From positions 1 to 64,000 of the forward strand of contig JAUCBJ010008412.1 in assembly GCA_032718475.1 (NCBI GenBank): a DNA stretch of 64,000 nt. Reading direction: 5' to 3'. Source of the stretch: Nemertoderma westbladi (Eukaryota > Xenacoelomorpha > Nemertodermatida > Nemertodermatidae). The first letter of the stretch is position 1. Every line of letters begins with the position of its first letter. The notes under the pieces were generated by a model. It worked only from the letters and a program-made list of their open reading frames with translations, had not been told where the DNA came from and searched no databases. The position numbers and the translations under genes were made by a program. Shown here one piece after another: positions 22,471-33,351 of the stretch.

Positions 22471-23173
22471 ATATATCAAATAATAGCCAAGGCGTATCGT
22501 ACGTCCTTAATAATTTAGTGCGTAGTGCGCACGTAATTACATGTGCGCATTTGTTATTAGCTAATACGTGCTCTCTAACATGTTAACTAGCACATGAGCA
22601 GGTGTTACCTGTAAGTATTACCTGTGAACGCAAAAATAACAAATAAGCACATACATTATAGCTAACACACTTGCGCACATGTTGAAAATTTTTGAATTCA
22701 AAATTCTAAAGGGCTCCATAAGTTTTTGATATTTTGGTATTAATTGCTTCTAAAATAAGTACGGGACTGTAGTTAGAATCATGTACAGTATCAATACAAA
22801 TTGAACAAAATGTAGCCAAATGCAGAACTATAAGAACAAAATTTAGATTCAAGCAAACGGAACTCTAAGTACAAAATATAGTCATGGGTGGTACTCTACA
22901 GTAACAACAAAGTCTAGCTACAGGGTTACAGCTACGTTAAAGTGAAAGCAAAGTTAACTTACTGTACAGTACGTCATAACGAAAAACTAAAGACTGTTAT
23001 TTCTACAGTACGTGGCCACATTTTGAACAACTCTATCAGCAACTTAGTGAGCATGTCAGGATGCTGATCAAGTTGCTCTATGTAAACGCGAAGTTTGTTG
23101 CTGTAAAAGATGCCTCATATAACGGAGACTAAAAGTCAATGTTACTCAAATTAAGTTGCTACTGTAGTGTATA
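22471..23173. other. Non-coding gap
   Basis: Nothing recognised. Locally rich in short alternating and inverted words (TGTGCGCA, ACATGTT, GCTAACAC), without a long open frame or a known repeat partner in the window. Confidence 0.4.
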
Positions 23174-23274
23174 AAAATAAAAAGGGTGCTAAATGAAGAG
23201 GTGTAAAAAGGGTGGGTTAACGTTAAAACCATTAAATGATTAAAAATTGTTAAAAATTGTTGGTTCCAATATTA
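23174..23274 (+). repeat. Penelope-element flanking inverted repeat, left
   Basis: About 100 bp that is the near-perfect reverse complement of 28373-28471 (shared words GGGTGCTAAATGAAGAGG, AACGTTAAAACCATTAAATG, TGTTGGTTCCAATATT). The pair brackets the Penelope-like fragments and the RTE-A nested in them. Inverted terminal repeats are known for Penelope-like elements. Confidence 0.8.
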
Positions 23275-23683
23275 AGTCGTTGAATTAGAAATTTACAAAT
23301 AAAAGTGAGGCTGGTAAAAGGCTAAAAAAAAATCTAAAAAATGTTGGTTCTGAAATAAAAAATCATTAAAATATATATTTAAAAGAATACCTAAGCCATG
23401 AGCTGCATAAAATTGAGGGGGATAAAAGGACACATATTACTGTTACTAAATAAAAGGAATCCCTACAAGATTACATATTACAATTTTAAAAAAAAAAATT
23501 TGTTTTGGTATTTCCTATTGAATACTAATATGTTCGGCTATAGTACGTACATTACAGCTGGCTGACACAATGTATATTACAGCAAGTAGAGCGTACTGCA
23601 CAGTTAATTAATTATTAGAGGTGGTGTGAGTTTGTTACATCCAAATGTTAGGTGGGGGCGAGCCATCGGGTCGAAGTTTCATT

Positions 23684-24339
23684 CTATAGAAGTGGTACCA
23701 GTTTATTGAGAGGTGGGCAGTGGCAATTAATAAGCAATGCTTCAGTATGAATACGACGCTGGTGGTTACGAAATTGCTGGACGCATGTTACTTCGTAATT
23801 ATTACAGCTACTGAAATGTTGATGCAATAGCACCTCCGGGTCAGTTGTTGTCACAGTACATACCGGCTTGTTGATCTTTATTGCCTTATCCAGAGCTTTC
23901 CTGTAGCTGTTGATGTTCTCCCGATGTTTATTGAGCCTCTTGTGCAGACGTTGTTCAGTTTGACCGAGGTAGTATTGATAGTGGTGAGTTTTACATTTAA
24001 TGATATAGAGAATGTTGCTGGATTTACAATCAAACCTCCCGATGATTGGCTCGCCGCATGGTGTCTCTTTCATATCCGTAATTGCCAAGCAGGTGAGGCA
24101 GCGGGGTTGCAAACATGGATGGTTACCTTGAGCTGTTTGTGGTTCCTGTTTGCGTATTATAAGCTTTCCCAAAGTAGGTGCATTTCGTGGGACAGTTTGT
24201 AATGTTACACCAAGGTGCTGAACTCGTCTGTTATGCCGACGCACAACTTTGCTGAGGGTAGGGATAAATTGTGGTGTCGTTGACAGATAGAAACGTTGGG
24301 TAGGAGGTTTTATGTTGTTTTGTTGATTGGTATGGCTTG
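23684..24339 (-). pseudogene. Penelope-like element, GIY-YIG endonuclease part
   Basis: Open frame 24244-23684 (about 186 codons), C-terminal part of a Penelope-like retroelement. A Cys-rich stretch (CLQPRCLTCLA, residues about 44-54) precedes the GIY-YIG-type nuclease: NILYIIKC (about 76-83), then YYLGQTEQRLHKRLNKH (about 90-106). This resembles the Cys/His-linked GIY-YIG variant of these elements. Its upstream part lies at 28106-28353, on the far side of the RTE-A insertion, in the same orientation. The ORF itself is uninterrupted here, but the element lacks most of the RT. Confidence 0.75.
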
Positions 24340-24350
24340 GTGAATGCGGA
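24340..24350 (+). repeat. Target-site duplication of RTE-A, left
   Basis: GTGAATGCGGA, repeated exactly at 28095-28105, flanking the full-length RTE-A. It is the duplicated target within the Penelope-like element. Confidence 0.9.
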
Positions 24351-27300
24351 GGTCAGGTCAGGTATTCTAGGTCATTGATCAAGAAAACTTGCCACCTCCA
24401 TGCAGCATAAAGGAGGTGCCACCTGTAGCTGCATAGACCCTCTTACTAGGGCAAATCTGGTCCTGTAACTAGGACCCCCTTCGTTCTGGGATAAGGACGC
24501 CCTTGGTCCTGGATTAAGGACCCATATACTTGGCTGCAGGGGTATATGGCCTGACGAGGCAGATGGTGATCTACCAATGGCTGGTCGGGAGTAGAGTGTT
24601 CTCATGTCTACTCTGAGAGCACTTCACTGCGACCTGCACCTGGCAGCAAGGGTACGGGGCATGACACAGCAAATGAGCTGCAACAGCCAATGGTGGGTCA
24701 TGAGCGCCATAGTAGATATGGGTGATGGGCCTCATATCGGACTCCATTGCGACACCAACCCTGTGGAATGGCAAACCAGGGTGTGGTACCAGAGCTGACT
24801 CGGCAAAAAAGCACCCCCCAACCCCCACTATGGATTACATTAGCAATGCGGAGGTCCGGCCACTAGAGGCCAGTGGAATTACCGTACACAATCGGCCTCA
24901 CAGGCGTCAGTTAACTCCTGACTGGCTGCCTGTCTCACCCCCTACTGGAGAGAGAACAGCCAACAATTCTTTGAGTCCCTTTCCTGATGACCTTTCTGGC
25001 CCAAACCCTGGGTCACCAGGGAGGCCAGATTGTGATGGGGAGAGGGGTTCTGGATTGGAGGCTACTCTCATGTTCCACCCCGACCAACAAAGCCATTGGT
25101 GAATATGAGGCAAGTCAGTAGACTAGCCTCAGTAAACACCCTAACACTCGGGTCCCCAATGCGACAAGGTGAGCTGACTGCCTTGGCAGATAAGCTTTCT
25201 CTTAGCGCAGTGGGTGTTCAAGAGCACCGAATGCAGACTGGACAGACTGATGAGGTTCTGATTAAGGACATGGGGGGCGGTTGGCAACTCGCCCTCGCGT
25301 CAGCAGATGATAGTGGCAATGGTGGAATTGGTCTATTGATGAATCCAACTGCACATGCAGCATTGGACAAAATAGACCAAATCTCTAACCGCATCATCCG
25401 TTGCCACTTCTCATGTTCTGGAAGACTGGCTAAGAAGTTTCCTAAGGTGGTTCTGATTGTGTGCTACTCTCCAACTAGTGTTGCCCCTGTAGAGGAGGTG
25501 GAAAATTTCTACCACAATCTACAAGCAGCTACTGATGGAGTGGATCAGCATGCATTCTTAACATTCCTGGGAGAGTTTTATGCAAGTCTGCATCAATCAC
25601 CTTCATCGCCCTGGGTCTATAGCAATAGTGTTAACCGAAATTCTGTCCATCTTCAGGATTTTATCTCTGGAAATGGATTGTTTTCGGCCGGAACCCAGTT
25701 CAAGAAGCGAACTGGAAAGCTATGGACTCATAGTGGACCCAGTGGTCACAAGTCCCAGATAGACCATATTGTGTTTCGTAGGAAATACAGGAGCTCTATA
25801 CAAGACTGTAATGCATTTACACTTCGACCCTTCTCCAGTGATCATCGCCTTATTGTGGCCAAGGTAAGACTTAGTCTGCGTGCTAGCAGAACAACGAAAT
25901 CTGCCTTGCCGCGGCATGACTGGTCCTCTCTGTTGCAACAGCCAAGTGTGAGATCCAGCTTCACACTACAGCTGAGCAACAGGTATGAGGCTCTTGCCTC
26001 TGAGGCGGCAGATAACTGTGAGGGCTATACTGCCTTTACAGAAGCAGTTAAGTTAGCAGCTGCAGAAACAGTTCCTGTATACCCTCGAAACAGGAAAAGG
26101 GCCCCCTGGACTGACAACAAAATTCAGAACTGCCGAAATGACCTTCATAAGGCGCAGAAAGAGTCCCGACACAAACAGACTACAGCGGCCAAGAATGCAG
26201 TTAAGGCTGCACCTAGGTCCCTGAACAGGCAGTACTCTGTTAATCTACAGGAGCTAATAAACCAACAGATTGATGCAATCAATGATGCTGACGACAGCAG
26301 GCAATCATCCCAGGCATGGAAATCGATCAATTTGCTTACTGGGCGGAAAAGCCAACCAACCACCAAGGTTAAGGGTGAATCACCAGCCGATCGCCTCAAT
26401 GGTTGGAAAGCCCACTTTGAAAAGCTCCTCAATAATGACAGGGTATTGCCTGATAACTTTATAGAAGTAAAAGTGTCCGAGTCTGTACTCCCAGATATTC
26501 CCACTGGCCATATCTCCTTTGCAGAAGTGAAGGCTGCTGCAAAGAGCATTAAGACCAATCGTGCCAGTGGAGTAGATGGTGTTCCCCCTGAGGTCTTTAA
26601 AATACCTGAGTGTTTAAAGCTCATATATCCCATCATAGTAGACATGTACCGAACAACAAGAGTCCCACAAGAAGTGAAAACAAATAAGTTGGTGCCAGTT
26701 CCCAAGAAGGGCAACCTAACACTTTATGGTTCTTTTCGGGGAATCTCATTGATCACGATTGCTGCTAAGCTATACAATTGAATTCTATTAAATCGCATCA
26801 GGGATCCCATTGAGAGACTGCTCCGTGGAAATCAGAATGGGTTCCGTAAAGGTCGTGGGACCATGGAGCCCATTTTGGCACTTAGAAGGATAATTGAAGA
26901 ATTATCAAAAAAGAAAGACAGGCATCTGGCTGTTATCTTTGTTGACTTCTTCAAGGCCTTTGATTCAGTCTCTCGCTCACGTATGTTCAGCATACTTTCA
27001 TTATATGGGATTCCTGATGAAATTATTGCAGCAATCAGATCAGTATACGATGGTTTGACAACATTTGTGTCTACTGTTGACGGTCACACATAACCTTTTG
27101 AAGTGTTATGGGGCGTCCTCCAAGGAGACACACTTGCACCATTCTTGCTCATTATTGTGGTTGACTACGTTCTACGCATGTCCTTAGATCATTATAATGA
27201 TGATGGGGTGATGATAACTCCACCTACTGGCTCCAGAAGTCGAGGAAATCCTGCCAAGTACCTAACTGATCTAGACTTTGCTGATGACTTAGGAGTACTC

Positions 27301-28094
27301 TCAGAATCATTAGAGGGAGCCCAACGGCTCCTCAGCTCATTAGAACATGCTGCTTCTAGTGTTGGTCTTTTTATTAACTCCAGAAAGACCAAAATTCTGA
27401 CAGTTAACTTTGAAAGTCCTCAGCAAGTCTCTGATCGGATGAGCATAAGCTCAAAGGATGGTATGCTTGAGCATGTGGACGACTTCTGTTACCTGGGATC
27501 ATGGATCCGGAAGTCAGGTGAGGACCTTCGAATACGTAAGGGAAAGGCATGGGCAGCCTTGAATAGGCTTTCCAGGATTTGGAAGTCACCGAGAATTAAT
27601 CGGAAACTTAAGGTCCGTTTATTTAGAGCAGCAGTAGTTCCAGTACTCCTCTACGGGAGTCCATGCTGGGCTCTAACTGCTGAGGACACCAAATCTCTGG
27701 ATGGCACATTCACAAGAATGCTACGCCGGGTTCATTGTGTCAAGAACAATGCACACATCTCCAACCAGACACTATATAACATTGGAGGTGTCTCATTGGT
27801 TCCCCCAAGCTTGACACTAGAACAAAATCGCCTCCGCTTTGCAGGACATTGCTTTCGCCGTGAGGACCAGCCAGTGCATAATCTTGTACTTTGGCAGCCT
27901 CATGGAGTGAATAAGCATGGTGGACAGCCCATGTCTTTCTTGAGACGCATCTTAAAGGACACTGGCCTTGAAGATGCGGATGATCTAGCAAATGTCATGG
28001 GTGATAGGGAGTTGTGGCGGTGCAATTTTGTTGATAAGCCGGCACAGCATTCTTAAAAATGCAGCTGCAATGCAGCATGCCGATCCTAGTAGTA
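24351..28094 (+). mobile_element. Full-length RTE-A retrotransposon (3744 bp)
   Basis: Complete insertion bounded by an 11-bp target-site duplication. It has a 5' region of about 750 bp, one long EN-RT reading frame, a very short 3' UTR (about 35 bp) and a CTAGTAGTAGT tail, as RTE-type LINEs end in short tandem repeats rather than poly(A). It is inserted, plus orientation, into a minus-strand Penelope-like element. Four long relatives lie in the window (1442-3409, the pair 5129-8640, 10300-11095, 54612-56611), plus the tiny relic at 19063. Confidence 0.9.
25105..28056 (+). pseudogene. RTE-A EN-RT polyprotein, two stop codons
   Basis: A single frame of about 984 codons from ATG 25105 to the stop at 28054-28056, interrupted by just two stops: TGA at 26779 (AGA to TGA compared with other copies) and TAA at 27091 (GAA to TAA). 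Domains: APE endonuclease (NTLTL at about residue 12; VQEHRM; CYSPTS; SDHRL), a linker, then RT with GFRKGRG, FVDFFKAFDS, GVLQGDTLAP and catalytic FADDLGVL, then YLGSWI and the C-terminal YGSPCWALT...DRELWRCNF. The EN box is altered to GEFYA where copy 1 keeps GDFNA, so catalysis would also be affected. RTE/RTEX-type assignment rests on the FADDLxxLSES, YLGS and DRxxW features. An ATG at 25105 is the first in frame after the last upstream stop. Confidence 0.85.
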
Positions 28095-28105
28095 GTGAAT
28101 GCGGA
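28095..28105 (+). repeat. Target-site duplication of RTE-A, right
   Basis: Second copy of GTGAATGCGGA (see 24340-24350). Confidence 0.9.
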
Positions 28106-28353
28106 AAGTCCTGATCGTGTTCGGCGGCAGTGAATGTTGAACATTGGGGTGGGTCCCACGCATACAAACTTAAAAGGAAGTTCAAGGGGTATCCTCTGAG
28201 TTTACACTTTTCGAGATATAAATGCCTTTGTTGTTTGAAATGATTTGTTGAATCCGTTAGTCGGCGAATGCGCAGCAGTTCAGCTCGAACTATGGCTAGC
28301 AAGGATGGTTTGTGGTGGAAGCTTGAGTATGCGATGGGTGGTTTATTAGACAT
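28106..28353 (-). pseudogene. Penelope-like element, RT C-terminal part
   Basis: About 82 codons from an ATG at 28353, ending at the RTE-A insertion. It contains ELLRIRRLTDS...F...KLRGYP, the RT-thumb region preceding the GIY-YIG domain in Penelope-like elements. It starts directly inside the inverted repeat 28373-28471, so the RT palm is missing and the element is internally deleted or a short non-autonomous form. The nuclease part follows at 24339-23684. Confidence 0.65.
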
Positions 28354-28372
28354 TGGTTTCCTATTGTATAAA

Positions 28373-28471
28373 TAATATTGGAACCAACAATTTTTAACAA
28401 TTTTTAATCATTTAATGGTTTTAACGTTACCCACCATTTTTACACCTCTTCATTTAGCACCCTTTTTATTT
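28373..28471 (-). repeat. Penelope-element flanking inverted repeat, right
   Basis: Reverse complement of 23174-23274 with only a few differences. It lies immediately upstream (minus strand) of the Penelope RT fragment. Confidence 0.8.
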
Positions 28472-29157
28472 TAATTTTTAAATTTTTAACAGTTGAACGT
28501 CTAATACCTTAACAACACATGTAGTCTACATTTCTATCTCTAGGCTTACATACAGTATTATGATAAATCTAAATATGTTAATCTAATACATCCTATCATA
28601 CTGTCTATATCGGAATTTGGTGGCATAATAATTGGTTGTACCGTAAGTTAAATTTAATATTATGGTTTAGGTTTAGAAATTGTGTTTTAATGTTATTTTA
28701 ATTTATTTACTGAAAACGTCCGTGAGGATGAAATGGCCAAATAAATAGAAACTGTTTTTGTTAACCGTGGCATTAGACCCTTTCTACAGTCATTATCCCT
28801 GAAGTTATAATTATGGATACGCCACGAACGGCATCATTTCGACTTCTTTCCAATTTAAATATTGTACATGTACAGTGCTGTAGTTTGAAGCTGCTAAAGT
28901 ATGTATAGGCTTTTAGTAAGAACTACTTCAGTCAAAATGTTTCACTTTCTATTGTGCTTTCTAACTGTTATTAAATTACTGAAATAAAATATTTTTTGTC
29001 TAGGGGGGAGGGGGGGTGGTATAAATTTACGAAAAAAAAATTGTTGTGACAGAGGGGGGGAGGATTCGAGCTTGCGTGACACTTTGTGACAGAGGGGGGG
29101 GGGGGGGGGTCAAAATACTGGAAAATTGGCGTAACATACTGTACTTTATGAACGCCC
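28472..29157. other. Non-coding, G-rich tracts
   Basis: No gene. 29003-29110 contains several G runs (up to about 17 G) within a repeated TGTGACAGAGGGGGGG phrase (29043 and 29084). These are capable of G-quadruplex formation and are likely length-variable. Confidence 0.6.
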
Positions 29158-29255
29158 CCTTAGAGATAGGATATGCAACTTAAGACTGCCCGTTCAATAG
29201 AAGTGGATTAGGTGGGAGAGTGAGTGTCAGGAAACGTACGTATAGCGCTGGTTCA
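29158..29255 (+). mobile_element. tRNA-derived SINE locus, left part
   Basis: Left part of a SINE-bearing segment, homologous to 31856-31995 (shared CTGCCCGTTCAATAGAAGTG, AGGTGGGAG.GTGAGTGTCAGG, AACGTACGTATAGCGCTGGTTCA). The A-box part present in the complete copy is deleted here. It ends at GGTTCA, the first half of the B box; the remainder lies at 31651 after LINE-B. Confidence 0.75.
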
Positions 29256-31650
29256 GAAACTACCGCGGCATTACAATGGGCAACTTCTTGGCAAATATAT
29301 ACGACCGCATTCTAACTAAAAGACTCGGAACCTGGGCATATTTATTCACCCGCTCCAATCAGCCTTCCAAAAAGGGAAAAGCTGTGCTGATCAACTTTTT
29401 CTGTTGCGCCTCCTGATAGATATCTGTAAGCGCAAACGGGTCCCACTGTACATAGCTTTCTTCGACATTGAAAAGGCATTTGATCGAGTTTCACGTTTCC
29501 AACTACTCCAAAAACTAATTAAACTAGGAATTGGAGCCACAATGTTTGGTGCACTTCGTGCATTATACTCTTGCACATCATTTGCAATTCGAGCTGGCCA
29601 AAGCTTCTCCGATACTGTTAATTCGCTATCACGGATCAGACAAGGAGCACCATCCTCCGTGATCTTGTTTATTCTCTACCTCAATGACATCTTTCAATGG
29701 CTAATGGATCGGTGCAGCCCAGACCCAATCTTAGGTGCCTTACACTGCTTGTTACATGCTGATGACACATGCTTGGTGAGCACTAACAGATATGAATTTA
29801 TTCAGAAATGCAAACACACCCTGAGCTATTTTAAAGAAAATAAATTAAATTTAAATGCAAAAAAATCCAGTTATATGTTGATAAACCCCTCAAAGAAAGA
29901 TGTCAAGGATTATATAATTTTGTCTAACTTTACGCTTAAACACAGCAACAGTGTAACATATCTGGGAGCTACCATATCATCACACGGTCGCCTCAAGTCA
30001 GATATTTCCTCCCATTGTTCCGCCAAAGCTGCTAATATTGAGGTAAAGCTTACATGCTTTCTAGAAAAGCATCAGTTTGCTCCATTTGCGGTCAAAAGCA
30101 ATGTTCGCAACACATGTATAGACTCATCGCTTGTATATGGTTGTGAGTCATGGGTCCACACATCTCTAAGAACTTAGAACCTTTACACCGTAAATCGTTA
30201 AAGTACCTCTTAGGACCTCGCAGTTCATGCCCAAATGAAATACTTTGTGCTGAATCAGGTAAAGAAACGCTACAAAATGAGGTTTTACGTCGTCAATTCA
30301 ACTTCTGGAACAACATGACAAAGAACATTATCAGCGACCCAACTACTGATATCGCGCGAATGATCTCTCTTGGTCGCAGCTTAAGTTCCAAATACTTAAT
30401 GCATTACGACGATTTACTTCTCAAATACTCGTCGGCTTCAGATCTAAAGGTGAAAATGTCCTCGAATTTTAAAAATTTAAACACCAATAAAATTCTGAAT
30501 GCGGACAATCAGCCCAATCCAAAGTTACACGTGTACAAAACTGTAAATCCGCTCTGCGAATATCCAACCCAGCTGTACGAAGAAGATGTGTTACTGAAGG
30601 AGACCGTATATTGATATCTCGCTTTAGAACTGGCTGTCTCTATTTGCGAATAGAAACAGGACGCTGGTCCTGTCCTCGTGTACCTCGAGATCAACGCATT
30701 TGCATATTCGGCAACAGTGTTCAGGATCTTGATCACATCGTTACGCTTAAGATCGATCACATCGATCTTAAGCGTCTGTGAATTACTGCCAAATAAACCT
30801 ATGTGCTCCCCAACAGCGTTCTTTAAGGATGAACCAGCTGCGGCCTCGGTTCTGCGAATTGCAACCGCGTTGCTTCGCTTAGACCGCCCAAATTAACTCT
30901 AGGCCTACCACTTATATTTTAGAATAGTTTATATATTACACCATTCCCCTGCATAATATTGTATTTCAATTCAATTTTAACTCACTTTATTTGTGATATA
31001 CTGCATAATCACTACAATCGCGTATATTTCTTGTTATGTAGCCTATTAAATTTTCATTTATATATTAACATTATATATTAATATTTTTGTGCTTCACCAA
31101 TATACCACATCGGTATATTAATTTATTTATGTATGTATTAAATAGTATTTAGATTATTTAATAATATTAACACTTAGCTAATATTCCAACATATTTATTT
31201 ATTTATATACTGTAGTTTTCCTAAGCTTTAACTACATATTTCTTTGTTTATAGTAACGATAGTGATAGCTATACCTATTTATGTATGTATTTATTTATAA
31301 TAATTTATTATGTAATAATTTACCACGTTATTGACATAGAGACCTTTAATGATTTATATTTATCAATTTAATTTAATCTAGGATTAGTTTACCTTTTGAA
31401 TGACCTCCACATTATTAATTTGACCCTTGTCATGTCTATTTAATCTATTTCTATCTATCTATTTAATTTATTTAGTTTTCGAATGACTTCCCAATTTTTC
31501 TACACGTTTTCTGGACTCAATGATGCTCTATTTATATTACACCGTTAGTTGCTATTCTGCTGTTTGTATTTCACTAGTTGTTGCTACTTGGTGCTCGTTA
31601 ATTTGTTTTCCCCTAATTCATTCTGTCAATAAAATAATAATAATAATAAA
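29256..31650 (+). pseudogene. LINE-B, 5'-truncated non-LTR retrotransposon
   Basis: Starts within the RT domain (NYRGIT block at 29256), with readable RT 29404-30177 (FFDIEKAFDRV, RQGAPSS, catalytic LHADDTCL, VTYLGATIS, YGCESW) and a C-terminal part 30150-30614. Further C-terminal RIETGRW...CIFG...DHIV is readable to about 30745. One frameshift at about 30150, others near 29400 and 30614. The canonical YADD is HADD here. The 3' UTR is long and AT-rich (30900-31640), ending in AATAATAATAATAATAAA. It is inserted between the two halves of a tRNA-like B box, with TCA on both sides as a possible 3-bp target duplication. Confidence 0.8.
30744..30774. repeat. Perfect hairpin, 14-bp arms, 3-nt loop
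   Basis: CGCTTAAGATCGAT / ATCGATCTTAAGCG separated by CAC, inside the C-terminal part of LINE-B, where it introduces an abrupt break in the protein reading. Probably a small inverted duplication. Confidence 0.95.
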
Positions 31651-31790
31651 TCAACCCCCGGTGACGCGCTTTCTCATTTTTCCACTTATGAACAAACCCA
31701 TAAATATTATTACACGTTTAATTACAGTTGCAACAGCTCATCTCCAAATTATTTTAATTAATATCACCTGGCAGTAATAATCGAGCTCAA
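31651..31790 (+). mobile_element. SINE locus, right part after LINE-B
   Basis: Begins with the second half of the B box (TCAACCCCCGGTGACGC) and continues into the SINE body (CTTTCTCATTTTTCCACTT, AACAAACCCATAA, ACACGTTTAATTACAGTTGC), which matches the complete copy at 31995-32110. Confidence 0.75.
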
Positions 31791-31892
31791 TATTTATTTA
31801 TTTGTACTTCCCTCCTGTTTCACTCTAACATACTTGAGGCCGGTAGGTCCGCTGTTAGAGATATAATATATGCAACTTCAAACTGCCCGTTC

Positions 31893-32112
31893 AATAGAAG
31901 TGAATTAGGTGGGAGTGTGAGTGTCAGGGGAAAGTGGCTGAACTGGTTAGCGCTACTGATGAGGCCTGTTTTGCCGAAACGTACGTATAGCGCTGGTTCA
32001 ACCCCCGATGACGCGCTTTCTCATTTTTCCACTTCTGAACAAACCCATAATATTACACGTTTAATTACAGTTGCAGCAGCTCATATTCAATTTATTTTAA
32101 TTGAAAACTAAA
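31893..32112 (+). mobile_element. tRNA-derived SINE, complete copy
   Basis: A pol III A box-like GTGGCTGAACTGGTTAGCGC (about 31932) and B box GGTTCAACCCC (about 31995) have the spacing and sequence of a tRNA. A shared body follows (CTTTCTCATTTTTCCACTTCT, ACACGTTTAATTACAGTTGC) and ends in an AATTTATTTTAATTGAAAAC AT-rich tail. The head is too diverged to call a functional tRNA gene; the tRNA of origin was not identified. Homologous copies lie at 29158-31790 (interrupted) and 52030-52212 (minus). Confidence 0.7.
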
Positions 32113-32442
32113 TGTGGCTACATTACAGTTACATTACATTACATTACAGTAGGCCTACATATACACGGGGTAGTGTAGGGCGGTTAGGTTTAGGTTTTAG
32201 CTGAGAATCAGGAAGCCTGGAAGGATCTCATTTCCACAGTCCGAGCTCGTTCGACCTAGTGATAATAATAAACCGCTTCGCTTTGAAAATTCAAATTGGC
32301 GTGGATGGAGCAAAATATAATAATCAGCAACTGAATAAATAATAATATTATTAAAGATAAAGGAGCCACTTCCAAATTAAATTACCTAATAAATTCCCAA
32401 CGTACTTAGTGTTAATTCAGTATGTAAATTCGGCACATTTAG

Positions 32443-33351
32443 TTACACATTGAAGAAGATCATAACAGGTCTGTGATCGGACAGATATCTCCCATTCGGC
32501 CTTATATCAACAATAACCTCTTGGCGCACAACTGAGCATTTCATATTCACGTAAATATAGTCGATTATTTTTAGCATTTTCTCCGACTCACCGGTAAACC
32601 CTGTAAAGGTAGGCAAGTCCTCAACATCATCGAATAATGACTTGCTGTCACGTAGCCATGACAACTGGTTTAGGTACTGCAGAGGCTCTTCGTCGCTGGA
32701 AGCGTTAAAGTCTCCACATAGAATCATCGGCCAATCGGAATGGTTCGCCATCTTATTGGATATCAACTCTAAACCGAAAACTCTCGCAGACGCCGTCTTG
32801 TGGTCTAAATGAGTATTGTAAATACGAATTCTACCGTTATGTTTCAGTTTGAATTCACCCCACGTACATATTCTTGGAAGTCTCGTATCCTGGTATCTGG
32901 ATCCTGGAACTAACGGTGTTTCGCTCAGCCAAAATGTACCGGAATCTAGTAATTCCACTGCTTCAATGTTATAGAATATCGGATTACACTCATTCTCTTC
33001 CTTGGTATTACTAGCCTGACGTCCAGCCCCGAACCATTTATAATCCACCAATCCTTCAGCAATCTCTGTAACCTGATGCATCAATGTTTCCTGCAGACAC
33101 AAGAATGTCGGGTTTCGGTTCCTAAGGAAATCTAGAACGTCGTTTTTCCTTTCTTTCCAGTTATCGACTCCGTCATTTGGAGTGTCGTATCGGACGTTAA
33201 ACGTCATCAGCGACAACGGAAGTTTTCCTGGTTCACTCATTATTCTGCTTCCGGGGTTCAGAGTTGAAAATCTAGGTCCACCAAATCCCGTTGCTAGTAC
33301 TTTATTCACTTTCAACTTGTTAAAAGTTTTACAGCTCAAAGAAAGCAACAT
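32443..33351 (-). CDS. EEP-family nuclease/phosphatase-like protein, copy 1
   Basis: Intact single-exon ORF of 302 codons. It carries the full endonuclease/exonuclease/phosphatase (DNase I-like) fold signature: LMTFNVRYD (49-56, Asn52), LCLQET (84-89, metal-binding Glu88), YNTHLDH (178-184, catalytic His181), CGDFN (212-216, Asp214/Asn216), IDYIYV (263-268) and SDHRPV (291-296). Residues 1-36 are free of acidic residues and rich in K/R/S/T, so a mitochondrial presequence is possible; Met38 could start a cytosolic form. The substrate cannot be told from sequence. Relatives I recall are metal-dependent hydrolases of unknown substrate in bacteria and eukaryotes. It is unlike the LINE endonucleases nearby, standing alone without RT. 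It is nearly identical to 50804-51709, which lies inverted. Confidence 0.85.
   Translation of the reverse strand: MLLSLSCKTFNKLKVNKVLATGFGGPRFSTLNPGSRIMSEPGKLPLSLMTFNVRYDTPNDGVDNWKERKNDVLDFLRNRNPTFLCLQETLMHQVTEIAEGLVDYKWFGAGRQASNTKEENECNPIFYNIEAVELLDSGTFWLSETPLVPGSRYQDTRLPRICTWGEFKLKHNGRIRIYNTHLDHKTASARVFGLELISNKMANHSDWPMILCGDFNASSDEEPLQYLNQLSWLRDSKSLFDDVEDLPTFTGFTGESEKMLKIIDYIYVNMKCSVVRQEVIVDIRPNGRYLSDHRPVMIFFNV

Noticed and set aside
31930-32010. Functional tRNA gene
   Set aside because: A and B boxes are present but the acceptor stem does not pair and the body continues as a repeat; better as a tRNA-derived SINE.
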